Of a DNA stretch of 28,215 nt, positions 26,240 through 28,215 are shown in pieces (within the stretch, counting starts at the first letter, position 1; every line of letters starts with the position of its first letter). The position numbers were made by a program, and so were the translations under genes. Source of the DNA: a virus. The stretch is from IMG/VR virus record IMGVR_UViG_3300023172_000143, positions 1 to 28,215 of that record; one strand, written 5' to 3'. The notes under the pieces are model-generated. The model had not been told where the DNA came from. It did not search any database and saw only the letters and a program-made list of their open reading frames with translations.

Positions 26240-27262
26240 ATGGGAATTTTAAATGTTGGTATTTCAAAAGCGAACTCATCTATATTGCTGCCACAAATTT
26301 CAACGGCACAAAGAAATGCCCTACCGCCAGAAAAAGGACACATAATTTTCAATACAGATGATTTTGAAGTTCAATTCTACAACGGAGTAGAGTGGAAAAA
26401 TGCAGGAGCTGCTCCATTTGAAGCAAATGGTGGAACAGTGACAGATGTTGGCGGATATAGAATTCATACTTTCACTGGAGATAATGCGTTTAACGTTACC
26501 GCTGGAACTGGACTTGTAGAATACCTAATTATCGCTGGAGGCGGTGGCGGAGGCGGCTGGGGCGGCGGCGGAGGCGCTGGTGGTTATAAATCCTCTGTTC
26601 AAGGAGAATTATCTGGTGGTGCAACAACAGCAGAAGGAGCTTTATTAGTAGAAGTAGGATCATATTCAGTTAAAGTTGGTCAAGGAGGATCAAGAGGAAC
26701 TACTGCATACACTGGAGGTGGTGCTGGTGGAGATTCTTGGATTATTGGTCCTGGCGGAATTAATATCACATCTTTAGGTGGAGCTGGTGGCGGTTGGTGG
26801 CAAGGTAATGTTCCTCCAGTAGGTGGTTCTGGTGGTGGTGGATCAGGAACTGGCAATGGTTCTGCGGGAACTGCTGGTCAAGGAACTGCTGGAGCTGCTG
26901 GTCAAGGTAATCAATCTAGTCCTTATCTAGGTCATGGTGGAGGTGGAGGAGCTGGTCAAGCAGGATCTCAAGGTTCTGGTGTTACTGGCGGTAAAGGTGG
27001 AGATGGTTTGACCTCCGCTATCACTGGATCTGCTGTTCAACGTGGCGGTGGCGGTGGCGGACACTCCCCTGGATTGGGCAATAGTGCCACTTCTGTTGGA
27101 GGCGCTGGCGGTGGCGGTGGTGGTGGAAACTACTACAACGCAGCACAAGCAGAAGATGGTCAGGAAAATTATGGAGGTGGAGGTGGAGGAAACTATGGAG
27201 ATAGTTCTAGACTATGTGGTCTTGGTGGAAAGGGTGTTGTTATTATTAGATACCCAATCTAA
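26240..27262 (+). CDS. Glycine-rich adhesin-like fibre-tip protein, copy 1
   Basis: This 340-residue protein has an N-terminal part (1-55) with LPQISTAQRNALPPEKG, IIFNTDD and FYNGVEWKNAG, an attachment-type module shared with the neighbours. After a short beta region (YRIHTFTGDNAFNVT) comes VEYLIIAGGGGGGGWGGGG, the start of the glycine-rich domain seen in many phage and bacterial surface proteins. About 230 residues of Gly-rich blocks follow (GGAGGGWWQGNVPPVGG; GHGGGGGAG; GGGGGGHSPGLGN). It closes with GGKGVVIIRYP, the usual end of that domain. Poly-Gly blocks of this sort form polyglycine-II helices in the gp38 adhesin of T4-like Salmonella phage S16. Receptor binding is therefore a reasonable inference. 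It is paralogous to the next gene. Confidence 0.85.
   Translation: MGILNVGISKANSSILLPQISTAQRNALPPEKGHIIFNTDDFEVQFYNGVEWKNAGAAPFEANGGTVTDVGGYRIHTFTGDNAFNVTAGTGLVEYLIIAGGGGGGGWGGGGGAGGYKSSVQGELSGGATTAEGALLVEVGSYSVKVGQGGSRGTTAYTGGGAGGDSWIIGPGGINITSLGGAGGGWWQGNVPPVGGSGGGGSGTGNGSAGTAGQGTAGAAGQGNQSSPYLGHGGGGGAGQAGSQGSGVTGGKGGDGLTSAITGSAVQRGGGGGGHSPGLGNSATSVGGAGGGGGGGNYYNAAQAEDGQENYGGGGGGNYGDSSRLCGLGGKGVVIIRYPI
26777..26849 (+). repeat. 73-base perfect repeat, copy 1 (second copy at 27841-27913)
   Basis: These 73 bases are identical to 27841-27913 and encode GGAGGGWWQGNVPPVGGSGG plus the following GGSG in both glycine-rich genes. A second identical pair is 26684-26727 with 27751-27794 (44 bases). 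Identity at third codon positions points to recent duplication or gene conversion. Confidence 0.9.
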
Positions 27263-27265
27263 ATA
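27259..27265 (+). promoter_or_regulatory. Late promoter motif before the second glycine-rich gene
   Basis: CTAAATA contains the TAA stop (27260-27262) of copy 1 and ends 20 bases before the ATG at 27286. Confidence 0.65.
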
Positions 27266-27270
27266 CTACA

Positions 27271-27275
27271 AGAGG
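27271..27275 (+). promoter_or_regulatory. Shine-Dalgarno AGAGG for glycine-rich copy 2
   Basis: AGAGG lies 10 bases before the ATG at 27286. It fixes the start of this gene, which runs off the window. Confidence 0.6.
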
Positions 27276-27285
27276 TTTTACTTTC

Positions 27286-28215
27286 ATGTCTAAAATTGTT
27301 GCTGATCAATTAAATGCTACAGAAGCATATAAAGTCCCTAGTTATACAGAAGCACAAAGAGATGCTTTAACTGGAGTTGAAGAAGGATTTTTAATTTACA
27401 ATGATACTTCGGAGCAACTAGAACTTTATTATGCTGGGGAATGGAGAAATATTGGAAACGTAACACAAGCAGGTGGCGGCGGCATTGAAGCTGTTGGAGG
27501 ATCAGTATCAACTTCTGGTGCTTATAAAATTCACACATTTGCAAATGATGATACTTTCACAGTTTCTTCTGGTGGAGGAGAGATTGAATACCTAGTTATC
27601 GCTGGAGGCGGCGGCGGAGGCGGCTGGGGCGGAGGCGGTGGTGCTGGAGGATACCGCAATTCTGTTCTCGGTGAGCAATCTGGCGGAGCAACAGCTGCAG
27701 AATCTAGAGTTACCGTTCAAGAAGGAACCTATTCAATCAAAGTTGGAATTGGAGGATCAAGAGGAACTACTGCATACACTGGAGGTGGTGCTGGCGCGGA
27801 TTCTTCTATCATTGGTCCTGGAGTAAATATTATTGCAAAAGGTGGAGCTGGTGGCGGTTGGTGGCAAGGTAATGTTCCTCCAGTAGGTGGTTCTGGTGGT
27901 GGTGGATCAGGAAGTGGTAGTGGTTCTCAAGGAACTGCTGGTCAAGGAACTGCTGGAGCTTCTGGTCAAGGTAATCAATCTGGTCCTTATCTAGGTCATG
28001 GTGGAGGTGGTGGTGCTGGTCAATCTGGATCCCAAGGTTCTGGTGTTATTGGTGGTAAAGGTGGAGATGGTTTGATTTCTCTTATTACGGGTCAAGCGAT
28101 TACTAGAGGCGGTGGAGGTGGTGGACACTCTCCTGGTCTAGGTAATGCAGGAAAATCTATTGGAGGCGCTGGTGGTGGCGGTGGTGGTGGAAACTACTAC
28201 AACGCAGCACAAGCT
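27286..28215 (+). CDS. Glycine-rich adhesin-like fibre-tip protein, copy 2 (3' end outside window)
   Basis: This frame is open for 310 codons to the window edge. It begins MSKIVADQLNATEAYKVP, then YTEAQRDALTGVEEG, FLIYNDTSE and YYAGEWRNIG, paralleling the anchor of copy 1. After IEYLVIAGGGGGGGWGGGG it follows copy 1 block for block (GGSRGTTAYTGGGAG; GGWWQGNVPPVGG; GQGNQSGPYLGHGGGGGAG; GGGGGGHSPGLGN; GGGNYYNAAQA). By alignment with copy 1, about 45 residues including GGKGVVIIRYP should lie beyond the edge. The N-terminal 100 residues have diverged clearly, while the Gly-rich core is nearly the same, also at DNA level. It is probably a second receptor-binding tip, and the array may continue downstream. 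Confidence 0.85.
   Translation, partial: MSKIVADQLNATEAYKVPSYTEAQRDALTGVEEGFLIYNDTSEQLELYYAGEWRNIGNVTQAGGGGIEAVGGSVSTSGAYKIHTFANDDTFTVSSGGGEIEYLVIAGGGGGGGWGGGGGAGGYRNSVLGEQSGGATAAESRVTVQEGTYSIKVGIGGSRGTTAYTGGGAGADSSIIGPGVNIIAKGGAGGGWWQGNVPPVGGSGGGGSGSGSGSQGTAGQGTAGASGQGNQSGPYLGHGGGGGAGQSGSQGSGVIGGKGGDGLISLITGQAITRGGGGGGHSPGLGNAGKSIGGAGGGGGGGNYYNAAQA
27841..27913 (+). repeat. 73-base perfect repeat, copy 2
   Basis: Partner of 26777-26849; the same reading phase is used in both genes. Confidence 0.9.

Noticed and set aside
26537-27240. Collagen or silk-like reading of the glycine-rich proteins
   Set aside because: Glycines occur in runs rather than Gly-X-Y triplets, and the VEYLIIAGGGG start and GVVIIRYP end fit the phage/bacterial glycine-rich domain instead.
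1-28215. CRISPR arrays, tRNA genes, IS elements, att sites
   Set aside because: No regularly spaced identical repeats, cloverleaf-like intergenic segments, transposase-like ORFs or flanking inverted repeats were seen; the intergenic gaps are too short for most of these.

Overview
The window is a block of virion structural genes, all on the + strand, from a T4-like marine myovirus. A cyanophage of the Prochlorococcus/Synechococcus type is the best guess. The firmest anchor is a complete homologue of T4 gp8 (baseplate wedge). It is followed by a DUF4815-type giant protein and long fibre-like proteins built from modules typical of marine T4-like phages. T4-like late promoter motifs (TATAAATA and the variant CTAAATA) recur in front of genes. 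The host assignment is inference; a T4-like phage of another marine bacterium (for example Pelagibacter) cannot be excluded. I see no tRNA, CRISPR, integrase, IS element or DNA-metabolism gene.

Layout: (1) 1-246, the 3' end of an upstream gene, possibly gp7 by T4 synteny. (2) 305-2116, gp8, preceded by a cluster of late promoter motifs and followed by a strong intrinsic terminator. (3) 2213-10297, a 2,694-residue DUF4815-type virion protein with its own late promoter. (4) 10307-10522, a small coiled-coil protein that overlaps the next gene. (5) 10500-15371, a 1,623-residue modular protein with two cupredoxin-like domains. (6) 15373-15882, a 169-residue unrecognised protein. (7) 15928-25338, a 3,136-residue tail-fibre-like protein behind another late promoter. 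(8) 25348-26208, a 286-residue candidate fibre-tip protein with a possible fibrinogen-like fold. (9) 26240-27262 and 27286-28215 (cut by the window edge), two paralogous glycine-rich adhesin-like proteins, each behind its own late promoter motif.

Functionally the window runs from the baseplate rim (gp8) outward to very long appendages and ends in what looks like a cassette of alternative or cooperating receptor-binding tips. Three proteins take up about 22 of the 28 kb. They are assembled from a few repeated modules: GSGY beta repeats, a 60-residue 'GMxVT' module, YNTT...W modules, CRRDI helical repeats and cupredoxin-like units. The most notable observations are the cupredoxin-like domains, one of which seems to carry another repeat module between its metal-ligand positions; late promoters that contain the stop codon of the preceding gene; and the recent tandem duplication of glycine-rich adhesins. 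Non-coding gaps are all shorter than 100 bases.
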